NCBI GenBank assembly: GCA_903899015.1
Contig: CAIUHP010000079.1
Coordinates: 124,001-188,000 of the forward strand
Direction of reading: 5' to 3'
DNA: 64,000 nucleotides
Origin: an uncultured Armatimonadota bacterium
GTDB lineage: Bacteria; Armatimonadota; Fimbriimonadia; Fimbriimonadales; Fimbriimonadaceae
In this document: positions 49,622 to 57,550 of the stretch, one piece after another
How the letters are laid out: each line of letters starts with the position of its first letter
Position numbering within the stretch: the stretch's first letter is position 1
Made by a program: the position numbers and the translations under genes
The notes under the pieces: model-generated
Databases searched by the model: none
The model's input: only the letters and a program-made list of their open reading frames with translations
What the model was told of the DNA's origin: nothing

Positions 49622-50788
49622 TTACGCAGCTTCTTTGGCCGCTACTTCCCAGAGTCGAACGACTTTATCTTGTCCGCCTGCTGCTAACCGCGATCCATCA
49701 AAGCTAAAGGCGACGCAGCTAACCGGACGCGAGGAACAATCGATTCGGACATTTCCGATTCCTTTCGCCGCATTCCAAAGGCCAACCGTGCCATCACGGC
49801 TACCGCTTGCAAAAAGCCAGTTGTTGGGATGAAAACTTAGGGACTCAATGGGCTTCGTGTGCCCAAACATCATCTTTACCAATTCGCCGTCATCCAAATT
49901 AAAAACCCGGATGCTTAAATCGACGGCGGCCGCAATAATAAACCGATTATCGTTACTAAATGCAAGCGAAGTCACCGTGCTACGCACTTGGCGGAATGTG
50001 TGGAGTAAAGCTCCTGTTTGGGCATGCCAGAGCTTGACAGTCGCGTCTGCACTTCCGGTTGCTAAGTATTTCCCGTCTTGCGACCATGCAACGGCGGTAA
50101 CGGCACCTGCGTGTTCGTGCTTGCGATACTGCACGCCCCCGTCCGTTGTGCGCGTGACCGCGACGGTACAGTGCAGCGATCCGGCAGCAACACTTGAACC
50201 GTCGGCGCTGATCGCGATGGCACCAACCCATTCCTCATTATTCGTTCGGAACGTTTCCACTCGGTCACCATCGAGGCGGCAAAAGCTGACCTGAGTCTCC
50301 GCGGATCCAGCCGCAACAATCCGGTCCAGAGAAAATGCTCGCAAGGCGCTAATCACGCCTGATTCAACCTTCGTGCGGCGCTGAGGAGACGCAGATGATT
50401 CGTCCCACCATAGGATTTCGTTATCAAACGCGCTGCTGACAAGTTGTCCCGTGTCGGGAGCGAAACTAACGGCATAGACGGGTGTCTTGTGAGCGTTAAG
50501 GCGTTGAATCAGGCGAACGACAACCGGTTTTTGCTGAACAGCAACTCGGGTAGGTTCCTCATCGAAACCTCCACCAGCAAGCATGGCGTCGTATTCGTTT
50601 CGCTTTTCGCCATCAATAAGCGTTTCAAAAGCTTCATTGATACGGGCCATGTTTTCATGAGCACGTGGATCCGGGCTCACGTCCGGATGATGCTTGCGTG
50701 CAAGCCGTCGATAGGCTTTGCGCAGCGTCTCCGGTTCCGCGGTCGGTCCGACGCCAAGGACCTCATAGAAGGAAGTTAAAGTCTTCAA
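49622..50788 (-). CDS. J-domain / WD40 fusion protein
   Basis: This 388-residue protein starts with TTG. Residues 5-68 are a J domain with the HPD motif (RLARKHHPDVSPDPRAH), and a short linker follows. Seven or so WD40 blades fill ~90-388 (HKTPVYAVSFAPDTGQLVSS, VTAVAWSQDGKYLATGSADA, TKPIESLSFHPNNWLFASG, VSCVAFSFDGSRLAAGGQD, ending VVRLWEVAAKE). The fusion would recruit DnaK-type chaperones to proteins bound by the propeller. It has no signal or membrane segment. It is the second J-domain protein in the window. I do not know a characterised bacterial counterpart. Confidence 0.87.
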   Translation of the reverse strand: MKTLTSFYEVLGVGPTAEPETLRKAYRRLARKHHPDVSPDPRAHENMARINEAFETLIDGEKRNEYDAMLAGGGFDEEPTRVAVQQKPVVVRLIQRLNAHKTPVYAVSFAPDTGQLVSSAFDNEILWWDESSASPQRRTKVESGVISALRAFSLDRIVAAGSAETQVSFCRLDGDRVETFRTNNEEWVGAIAISADGSSVAAGSLHCTVAVTRTTDGGVQYRKHEHAGAVTAVAWSQDGKYLATGSADATVKLWHAQTGALLHTFRQVRSTVTSLAFSNDNRFIIAAAVDLSIRVFNLDDGELVKMMFGHTKPIESLSFHPNNWLFASGSRDGTVGLWNAAKGIGNVRIDCSSRPVSCVAFSFDGSRLAAGGQDKVVRLWEVAAKEAA

Positions 50789-50895
50789 ATCCTATATCGA
50801 GTGAATGATTGTGACTCACTCACCCTAAAGGACGCCTAAAAATATCGTGAACATTCGGATTTCGGACCGAAGCTGTGAAGATTTAAAGTCTATTT

Positions 50896-52257
50896 TTACT
50901 TGCCTTCGATCATTTGTTTCAATTCGCGGGTTTTTGCTTCCATCAGAGCATGGTCTCCCCGGGTTTCTACGTTGAGTCGAATAACCGGTTCGGTGTTGCT
51001 CGCGCGAAGATTAAATCGCCAATCTGCGAAATCAATGCTTAAGCCGTCGATCTTGTCGATCTTGCCACCCATGCTGCCGTAGTGAGCTTCCACCTTCTCA
51101 AGGATGGCTGCCGCCACCTCTACGCTTGGAAGATCGGTGTTGACTTCTCCGCTGCATGGATATCGGCTAATCATTTCTCCCACCAGATCACCGAGCGATC
51201 GGCCTGTCTTGCTCACCAACCGCGCAACGAGGAGGAACGGGATCATCCCACTGTCGCAGTACCAGTGCTGCTTAAAGTAGTGATGCGCGCTCATCTCTCC
51301 GCCATAACTGGCGTCTTCCGCTCGCATCTTCTCTTTAATAAACGCGTGACCGCTCTTGCAAATAACAGCTCGACCACCTAGTTTTTCGACAATTTCTAAG
51401 GTGTTCCACATCAACCTCGGATCGTAAACAATGGTCTGATTGGGATCATCGACTAAAAGGGCCTGAGCCAACAATCCGACGATGTAGTAGCCCTCGATGA
51501 AATTGCCATGCTCGTCAAAGAAGAAGCATCGGTCGTAATCTCCGTCCCATGCAACCCCGAAGTCGTGATGCGAGGCTTTTAAGTCTTTAATGGTGCCTGC
51601 CCGTTGGCCTTCCAAGATCGGATTGGGTACGCCGTTGGGAAAATGGCCGTCTGGCTCAAAAAGTCGTTTCGTTACTTTAAACGGTAGATGCGGCAGGAGC
51701 GCTTCCAAGGCGACTCCACTGGCACCATTCCCGGCATCGCAGAGAACCGTTAGAGGTTTCAAGTCAGAAGCCGGCACGATGGAAAGTAGGTGCTGAACAA
51801 AATCTGCGTAGCAGTCTTGGTGACTTCGAGTGCCCGAGCCGGTTTGCTCCCAGTTTTGCTCGAAAGCTCGCTTCTCAATGTCGTTGAGTCCGGTGTCGCC
51901 ACTGATCGGTCGGCTCTCGGCTCGGACCATCTTCAGACCGTTGTAGTCGGCTGGATTGTGGCTGGCGGTAATCATCACGCCACCGTCGTAACCGTAGTGC
52001 GCGGTTGCGAAATAAACCATTTCGGTTCCGACCATTCCGAGTTCGATGACATCCACTCCGCCATCGTTCAAGCCCCTTGAGATGGCCTCGCAAAGTTCAG
52101 GTCCACTGAGGCGGATATCGTATCCGACACAGACGGTTTTAGGCTTGATCGAATCGGCATAGGCACGGCCAATGCGATAGGCCAATTCTGGGTTCAATTC
52201 AGACGGTACTTTGCCTCGAACATCATATGCCTTGAATGCTGCCAGATACTTACCCAT
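50896..52257 (-). CDS. Phosphomannomutase/phosphoglucomutase
   Basis: This alpha-D-phosphohexomutase has 453 residues from ATG 52257. It reads FKAYDVRGKVPSELNPELAY, the phosphoserine loop GVMITASHNPADYNGLKMV, the metal loop VAWDGDYDRCFFFDEHG, the sugar-specificity loop SYGGEMSAHHYFK and the phosphate-binding RASNTEPVIRLNVE. GEMSAHHYF favours a bifunctional PMM/PGM as in Pseudomonas AlgC. It feeds GDP-mannose or UDP-glucose synthesis for envelope polysaccharide. It stands alone between the J-WD40 gene and nfo (divergent). Confidence 0.93.
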   Translation of the reverse strand: MGKYLAAFKAYDVRGKVPSELNPELAYRIGRAYADSIKPKTVCVGYDIRLSGPELCEAISRGLNDGGVDVIELGMVGTEMVYFATAHYGYDGGVMITASHNPADYNGLKMVRAESRPISGDTGLNDIEKRAFEQNWEQTGSGTRSHQDCYADFVQHLLSIVPASDLKPLTVLCDAGNGASGVALEALLPHLPFKVTKRLFEPDGHFPNGVPNPILEGQRAGTIKDLKASHHDFGVAWDGDYDRCFFFDEHGNFIEGYYIVGLLAQALLVDDPNQTIVYDPRLMWNTLEIVEKLGGRAVICKSGHAFIKEKMRAEDASYGGEMSAHHYFKQHWYCDSGMIPFLLVARLVSKTGRSLGDLVGEMISRYPCSGEVNTDLPSVEVAAAILEKVEAHYGSMGGKIDKIDGLSIDFADWRFNLRASNTEPVIRLNVETRGDHALMEAKTRELKQMIEGK

Positions 52258-52397
52258 GTGCAACGTTCTACCCTTAACGGTGGGGTGGTTTGTTATCCAT
52301 GGGTCGTCAATTTAGAGTCGATTTAGCAAAAAGTAGACCCTTGATCGGTCCCGTTTCGAAAAGAGAGCTACAAATGTAATGGCAAGGATTGTAAAGG

Positions 52398-52403
52398 TAG
52401 GCT
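52398..52403 (+). promoter_or_regulatory. -10-like TAGGCT-N7-ATG (endonuclease IV)
   Basis: TAGGCT-tttgcta-ATG (52411). This weak -10 match has the spacing seen at other genes of the window and no SD. Confidence 0.35.
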
Positions 52404-52410
52404 TTTGCTA

Positions 52411-53259
52411 ATGGCGGCAACACTCATAGGCGCTCACATGTCCACCTCAGGCGGATTGGGAAATGCAGTCCGGAATGGAAAGGCAATCGGGTGCACTGCA
52501 GTCCAGGTTTTCACTTCCAGCCCTCAGCAGTGGAAAGCGAAGCCCGTTTCCGATGAGATGGCAGCCAATTTCAAGGCCGCGTGCATTGAGACGGGAATTT
52601 CTGAGGTTGTGAGCCATGACAGCTACCTCATCAACTTATGCGCTCCCGATCCAGACAAGCGCATTCAATCGATCGAAGGGATCAAAAGCGAAATCGAAAG
52701 ATGCGCAAAATACGGGATCCGATATGTGGTGTCACACATGGGTTCTCATGTGGGCCAGGGAGAAGAGGCCGGTCTCGCAGGGGTGGCAGAATCGACCCGC
52801 CAGGTTCTTGCTGAAACTCCTGAATCGGTGACAATTTGCATGGAAACTACCGCCGGTCAAGGAACCGCGCTGATGGCAAAATTTGAACAGCTAGCCACCA
52901 TCCTCGACAAGCTAAACGGAAACAATCGGCTGGCGATCTGTTTGGACACTTGCCACGTCTTCGTTGCCGGGTACGACATTCGAACCGCGGAGACATTCCT
53001 GAAAACGTTTGAAGAATTTGATCGCATTATCGGTTTTGAGCGATTGAGCGTCATTCATTGCAACGACAGCCGAAAGGGGCTTGGCTCAAAAGTCGATCGG
53101 CACGCGAATATTGGTCAGGGTGAGATTGGACCCGAGGCGTTTCGGTTGCTCGTAAATGACAAACGGTTTGATAGCATCCCGATTCTGATTGAGACTCCGG
53201 CTGAGAATCAGGGGCACGAACAGGATATCGCCCTGCTCAAAAGCTATATCGAACCCTAG
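52411..53259 (+). CDS. nfo: Endonuclease IV (AP endonuclease)
   Basis: Nfo cuts DNA at abasic sites and some oxidised bases. The protein is 282 residues from ATG 52411, a TIM barrel with three zincs. Motifs are LIGAHMSTSGGLGNAVRNG, YVVSHMGSHVGQGEE, ICMETTAGQGTALMAKFEQL, ICLDTCHVFVAGYDI, VIHCNDSRKGLGSKVDRHANIG and ILIETPAENQGHEQDI, together giving the full set of His/Glu/Asp metal ligands. Its TAG stop and that of the convergent gene share the palindrome CTAG. Confidence 0.96.
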   Translation: MAATLIGAHMSTSGGLGNAVRNGKAIGCTAVQVFTSSPQQWKAKPVSDEMAANFKAACIETGISEVVSHDSYLINLCAPDPDKRIQSIEGIKSEIERCAKYGIRYVVSHMGSHVGQGEEAGLAGVAESTRQVLAETPESVTICMETTAGQGTALMAKFEQLATILDKLNGNNRLAICLDTCHVFVAGYDIRTAETFLKTFEEFDRIIGFERLSVIHCNDSRKGLGSKVDRHANIGQGEIGPEAFRLLVNDKRFDSIPILIETPAENQGHEQDIALLKSYIEP

Positions 53260-53867
53260 CGCGGTTTGAGGTGAAGCTCTTTCAGTTTCTCGGTGACGAC
53301 CAAGCTTCCAGGTTTTACATGCCCCGGAATCGGCACTGAATTGATCGTTAGAGATAGATCGTTAACGATGTGAGCGTTAGCAAATACCTTCACGGTCGCA
53401 ACCCCTTTCGTAATGTCATTTTCCTGGTAAGTCACGCTCATCGTGATCAATTCCGACGTTTTCGACGTGGGCCGGACAATCACATTTGCGGGTGGTAGCC
53501 CTCCGATAATCGGCCATTTGCGCGACCAAGATAAGCCGTTTCTCACTTCCAGGGCGGTCCACACCATTCGGTTGATCCGTTCCAAATTTGGTTCGAGACT
53601 CGGTTCGAGACCGACGAGCACTCCGTTGGGTTTGAATCCGTACTCCTCGGTGTGAGGCGGGGTTTTGACGTCTCCTGTCGACGTCGTTTTCACACTTAAG
53701 ATGGTGCGTTCTTGTCCGGCTTCGGTGATTCGATATTCCAAACGATCAATTGATTTGGAGTCGACGTGGTCCGGTTCTTGGAGCAATCGCATGGTCCGCT
53801 CCGTTGTCCAATGATCTCCCACTATGAACGAGGAATCAAACCAAAGCCACGCGACGAGAGTAAGCAT
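53256..53867 (-). CDS. Hypothetical secreted or anchored protein
   Basis: This 203-residue protein has a short hydrophobic start (LTLVAWLWFDSSFIVG) that may be an incomplete or uncleaved signal. The rest is beta-rich (RLEYRITEAGQERTILSVK, SELITMSVTYQENDITKGVAT, IVNDLSLTINSVPIPGHVKP). No domain is recognised. It follows the small membrane protein gene by 6 bases on the same strand and is presumably co-transcribed with it. It overlaps nfo tail-to-tail by 4 bases. Confidence 0.6.
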   Translation of the reverse strand: MLTLVAWLWFDSSFIVGDHWTTERTMRLLQEPDHVDSKSIDRLEYRITEAGQERTILSVKTTSTGDVKTPPHTEEYGFKPNGVLVGLEPSLEPNLERINRMVWTALEVRNGLSWSRKWPIIGGLPPANVIVRPTSKTSELITMSVTYQENDITKGVATVKVFANAHIVNDLSLTINSVPIPGHVKPGSLVVTEKLKELHLKPR

Positions 53868-53873
53868 GTGCTT

Positions 53874-54149
53874 CTACTTCTTGTCGGGGTTGGATGGCAA
53901 TTCGCCCGGGCCAATATAACCTGCTTTTCGGCTCGCTTCTTCTCGGCCAATACTGCTCTGCGCTCGGTCCTCGGCTTCTAGAAGCTTAATGCCGTTCGCT
54001 TCCGCTCGGTTCATGTCTTTGATGCGCTGTTCAGCTTGAGCCTTTTGCTTTCCGTAAACGTGCCACGGGCCCATAGTGACCCATACGCCTGCACCAATGG
54101 CCCAGGCGATAATGCCGACATTTATCCAGATTCTGCTTCGACTGCTCAT
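53874..54149 (-). CDS. Small single-pass membrane protein
   Basis: This 91-residue protein has a basic start, one membrane helix (INVGIIAWAIGAGVWVTMGP, ~9-27), then a charged helical tail (KQKAQAEQRIKDMNRAEANG) ending in a disordered Pro/Lys tail. GAGGA lies 9 bases before the ATG. It sits 29 bases after the pyruvate kinase stop and just before the 203-residue gene. The function is unknown. Confidence 0.6.
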   Translation of the reverse strand: MSSRSRIWINVGIIAWAIGAGVWVTMGPWHVYGKQKAQAEQRIKDMNRAEANGIKLLEAEDRAQSSIGREEASRKAGYIGPGELPSNPDKK

Positions 54150-54178
54150 AGCTTAAAATCCTCGCCGTGGTTAACCGA

Positions 54179-55585
54179 TCAAACCACCTGAGTGAGGATC
54201 ATGTTTGTATTTCCCGGCGTTCCAGGTGGAACGCCAGCTGTAATGATTACCAGCTCTCCTAGTTTAAGACGTTTCATTCGGGAAAACTCTTCGATTGCTT
54301 CTTGAATTGTATTTTCTGTGCTGACAGGGGGAGAAATCTTGAGTGTTTCGACACCCCAGACGATTGCAAGTTGCCTTTGGGTGACCTCATCCCATGTGGC
54401 ACAAAGAATGCCTTCCTTCGGCCGGAATTTGCTCACGAGTCTTGGCGTCTGTCCGGAAGTCGTCGTTGTAAGAATGGCTTGAGGCTTCAAGCATCGTGCC
54501 AGATCGCTCACCGAGTGAGCAATCGCATCGGTTCTGCTGATGCCGTTCGAGTGTCGATCATCGAAGTCACGAATAATTCGGCTGTGGTCGTACATGGACT
54601 CCGCCCGCTCGGCGATTTTGGACATCGTTTGAACGCATTCGATGGGATATTGTCCTGAGGCGGTTTCTCCACTCAGCATCACTGCGTCCGTTCCATCCAA
54701 GATCGCGTTTGCAACATCGGTCGCTTCGGCGCGTGTTGGGCGGGGATTGTGGATCATGCTCTCCAGCATCTGCGTCGCCGTGATTACAGGTTTGCAAGCG
54801 GTGGAACAAGCATGGATGATTCGCTTTTGCATGAGAGGGACATCTTCGATATCCATCTGGAGGCCCATATCGCCACGAGCTACCATCACCACATCCACCA
54901 CCTTGAGGATGTGATGCAAGTCGTGGATTCCCTGCCGCATTTCGATCTTTGCGCAAATGGCTATGCGGGGATTGATCGCGTGAACAAAGTCACAAAGTTC
55001 CTGAGCATCCGCCGCACATTTCACATAACTTAATGCGATGAAGTCGGCTCCGTAGTTGATGGCCATCAGAGCATCGGCACGATCTTTATCGGTGAGCGCA
55101 GGTGTATCAAATGCCTTTCCGACGAGCGTGACACCCTTACGACTAAATAGCGTTCCGCCGATCACGACTCGCGCCTGGAACAGGGCATCCACTTTCTTGA
55201 GAATCCTGAGTTCCACTTCACCGTCGCCCAACAACAAGCGACTATTTGCGCGCATGGCCAGAATGATCTCAGGTTGGTCGATAGGAATCTCGGCGACTCC
55301 GGTGGGCCCGAGCGTGACTACTTGGCCTTGCTTCAGCTCGGCACTCCCTCCAGGGAGTTCTCCAATTCTAAATTTCGGACCTTGAAGGTCAACTAGAATG
55401 GCAACCGGAGAGAGTTCCGGCGAACATTCTCGAACCCAGTCGATCCAACGTTTCTTTTGATCCCAATTTCCATGGCTGCAATTGAGTCGGGCGACATTCA
55501 TGCCCGCTTCAATAAGCTGTTTGACTTTTTCTCGACTGTCTACCGACGGTCCGAGCGTGCAGACGATTTTTGTTCGACGTTTCAT
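54179..55585 (-). CDS. pyk: Pyruvate kinase
   Basis: Pyruvate kinase converts phosphoenolpyruvate and ADP to pyruvate and ATP. From the conventional start (MKRRTKIVCTLGPSVDSREK) it has 468 residues; ATG 55609/55606 or TTG 55651 would add 7-22 residues and cannot be excluded. Core motifs are AGMNVARLNCSHGN, LVDLQGPKFRIGEL, the active-site Lys region ISICAKIEMRQGIHD-like (RIAICAKIEMRQGI), VVMVARGDMGLQMDIEDV and the MLESMIHNPRPTRAEATDVANAI block. TDAVMLSGETASGQYPIE is followed by a C-terminal allosteric domain. The order of domains is complete. Confidence 0.95.
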   Translation of the reverse strand: MKRRTKIVCTLGPSVDSREKVKQLIEAGMNVARLNCSHGNWDQKKRWIDWVRECSPELSPVAILVDLQGPKFRIGELPGGSAELKQGQVVTLGPTGVAEIPIDQPEIILAMRANSRLLLGDGEVELRILKKVDALFQARVVIGGTLFSRKGVTLVGKAFDTPALTDKDRADALMAINYGADFIALSYVKCAADAQELCDFVHAINPRIAICAKIEMRQGIHDLHHILKVVDVVMVARGDMGLQMDIEDVPLMQKRIIHACSTACKPVITATQMLESMIHNPRPTRAEATDVANAILDGTDAVMLSGETASGQYPIECVQTMSKIAERAESMYDHSRIIRDFDDRHSNGISRTDAIAHSVSDLARCLKPQAILTTTTSGQTPRLVSKFRPKEGILCATWDEVTQRQLAIVWGVETLKISPPVSTENTIQEAIEEFSRMKRLKLGELVIITAGVPPGTPGNTNMILTQVV

Positions 55586-55761
55586 GCTGATAGTGGCTGA
55601 AGGCATCATTTCAGTTCCAGGGCATCTAGGCAGCGTCGGTTTCGAATGCAAAGAAATGTGATCAGAAAGTCCATCGACGTTTTACCCGGACTGCTCGTCG
55701 ATCGAACGTCGTCAGATTCGATGACATATCGGGAGGGCATCAAGTAAGCATCCCCAAGAGC

Positions 55762-55767
55762 TAAACT
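55762..55767 (+). promoter_or_regulatory. -10 box, TAAACT-N8-ATG (adenosine deaminase)
   Basis: TAAACT-ctttcttg-ATG (55776). Spacing of 8 with no SD fits a leaderless start. Confidence 0.4.
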
Positions 55768-55775
55768 CTTTCTTG

Positions 55776-56807
55776 ATGGTCAGCCTAGATTTTTGTCGCA
55801 AGATGCCGAAAGTGGAACTTCATGTTCACTTGGAAGGATCCATTCGTCCCGAAACGGTCCTGAAATTGGCCCAAAGACACGGAGTAGAACTCCCGGCGAA
55901 CGATCTCGAAGGGCTCCGCGACTGGTATCGATTTCGCGATTTCCCTCACTTCGTTGAAATCTATGTTGCGGTTTCCAAATGCCTTAGAACACCGGACGAC
56001 ATTGAATTGATCGCGAGAGAATTTTTGGAAGGTCAAGCTGCCCAAAACGTATTCCATAGTGAAGCGACCTATTCGGCAACAACCATTGAAAAGCACAACA
56101 AAATTCCATGGCCCGATCAGCATGCTGCACTCAAGCGAGCTCTCGAATATGGCCGTAAAGAGTTGGGAGTTACTGCTAACTTCATTCTGGATATCGTGCG
56201 AGGAGACCCAGCCGAACGTGCTTTGGAATTGGCTCACTGGGTAGTCGATGCGAAAGACGACGGCGTTTGCGCACTCGGACTGGCTGGCATCGAAAAACTT
56301 TGCCCGGCGGACCAATATAAGAGCGCCTATCAATTCGTTCACGACGCAGGAGTCCCGATCGTGCCCCATGCCGGCGAAACCAAAGGAGCCGATAGCATGG
56401 TCGAAGTGATCCAAGCCACTCAACCGGTTCGAATTGGCCACGGCGTCCGATGCTTAGAAGATCGGAATTTGGTGAACGAGCTGAGGGATCGACAAATTCC
56501 CCTCGAAGTGAACCCGACTTCCAATATCTGTCTCGGAATTTTTCCGTCGCTTGATGAGCATCCATTGCCTCAGCTACTCGATGAGGGGCTCTATGTAACG
56601 ATCAATTCCGACGATCCGCCCATGTTTGGAACAACAATCTCCGAAGAGTTCTATCGTTGCTCGAAGGCGTTTGGATTCAACAAAGATATTCTTTGGTCTC
56701 TGTCTCTCAACGCAGCTAATGCGGCCCTGATTTCAGACACCGACAAGCGTGCACTCGTCGCCAGAATGCGTGAATCGTTCGCAGCCATCGATTCCGATTC
56801 CGAGTAG
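55776..56807 (+). CDS. Adenosine deaminase-family enzyme
   Basis: This protein has 343 residues from ATG 55776 (track: TTG one codon earlier). The zinc TIM-barrel deaminase motifs are PKVELHVHLEGSIRPET (HxH), VPHAGETKGADSMVEVIQ (His and catalytic Glu region), RIGHGVRCLEDRNLV, LEVNPTSNICLGIFPSLDEH and ITINSDDPPMFGTTISEE-like (VTINSDDPPMF), with the Asp pair. Substrates in this family include adenosine, adenine and aminodeoxyfutalosine (menaquinone route). The motifs do not settle which; adenosine is the default call. Confidence 0.88.
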   Translation: MVSLDFCRKMPKVELHVHLEGSIRPETVLKLAQRHGVELPANDLEGLRDWYRFRDFPHFVEIYVAVSKCLRTPDDIELIAREFLEGQAAQNVFHSEATYSATTIEKHNKIPWPDQHAALKRALEYGRKELGVTANFILDIVRGDPAERALELAHWVVDAKDDGVCALGLAGIEKLCPADQYKSAYQFVHDAGVPIVPHAGETKGADSMVEVIQATQPVRIGHGVRCLEDRNLVNELRDRQIPLEVNPTSNICLGIFPSLDEHPLPQLLDEGLYVTINSDDPPMFGTTISEEFYRCSKAFGFNKDILWSLSLNAANAALISDTDKRALVARMRESFAAIDSDSE

Positions 56808-56881
56808 ATCGCGAGAGCTATCCCCTGAAGTCTTGGTTGGAGTTGTAAGGGAATGCAAAGTGAGCAAAACTCACTTGAATT

Positions 56882-56916
56882 TTTCATCGGCCCGAACGAA
56901 AAACGGGCCGATGAAA
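56882..56916. terminator. Hairpin between convergent deaminase and OsmC genes
   Basis: TTTCATCGGCCCG / CGGGCCGATGAAA is a perfect 13-bp stem with a 9-base loop (aacgaaaaa). Short U/A-rich flanks on both sides suggest a two-way terminator. Confidence 0.8.
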
Positions 56917-56930
56917 GCCAAATTTGCTGT

Positions 56931-57344
56931 TTAGGCGATGAGTTTCGCGGTTAGGGTGACTTCCGCGTTGAAAAGTCTCGAGACGGGGCAACCGACTTTT
57001 GCTTCGTTTGCCGCTTCATTGAAAGCAGTTTCATCAGCGCCGGGAATCGTCACGGTCACATCCAAATGGGATTTCGTGATCGTCAGGTTCTCCATCGTGA
57101 GGCTCGCCGTCGTCTCAATCGATTCAGGAGTCAATCCTTTCTGTGAAAGTTGATTGCTGAGTGCCATGGAGAAGCATGCTGCATGAGCTGCTGCGAGGAG
57201 TTCTTCTGGGTTCGTGCCGATACCATCTTCAAATCGGGTCTTAAAGCTGTACTGCTGTCCCGCAAGCACTCCACTCTCGGTTGACACTGTTCCCGAACCT
57301 TCTCGTAGGTTGCCTTTCCAAACTGCGCTGCCTTTTCTAATCAT
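56931..57344 (-). CDS. OsmC/Ohr-family peroxidase
   Basis: This 137-residue protein uses two Cys to reduce organic hydroperoxides. They are visible in [16 protein letters not shown] (peroxidatic) and [16 protein letters not shown] (resolving). The N-terminus, [20 protein letters not shown], and [15 protein letters not shown] are OsmC-type rather than Ohr-type. A textbook SD (GGAGG, 6 bases before ATG) distinguishes it from the leaderless-type genes here. It is likely a cytoplasmic oxidative or osmotic stress enzyme. Confidence 0.93.
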   Translation of the reverse strand: MIRKGSAVWKGNLREGSGTVSTESGVLAGQQYSFKTRFEDGIGTNPEELLAAAHAACFSMALSNQLSQKGLTPESIETTASLTMENLTITKSHLDVTVTIPGADETAFNEAANEAKVGCPVSRLFNAEVTLTAKLIA

Positions 57345-57550
57345 TTTTGTCCTCCAATTCGATAACAGATCAACTGATTTATACGAATCATCTGTCTAAG
57401 AGTTTGTTAAATAAAGTGACGACACCAAAAAAGGCAGAAGTTTTCCAGAAGTTAGCCGATAACCTTATCCGGTTGAATTGGCATTTCGTGATATCTGAGT
57501 TAAGCTAGGTTTTCCTCACCATCCGAAAGTGCTTCTGTTCGTTCCACAAG

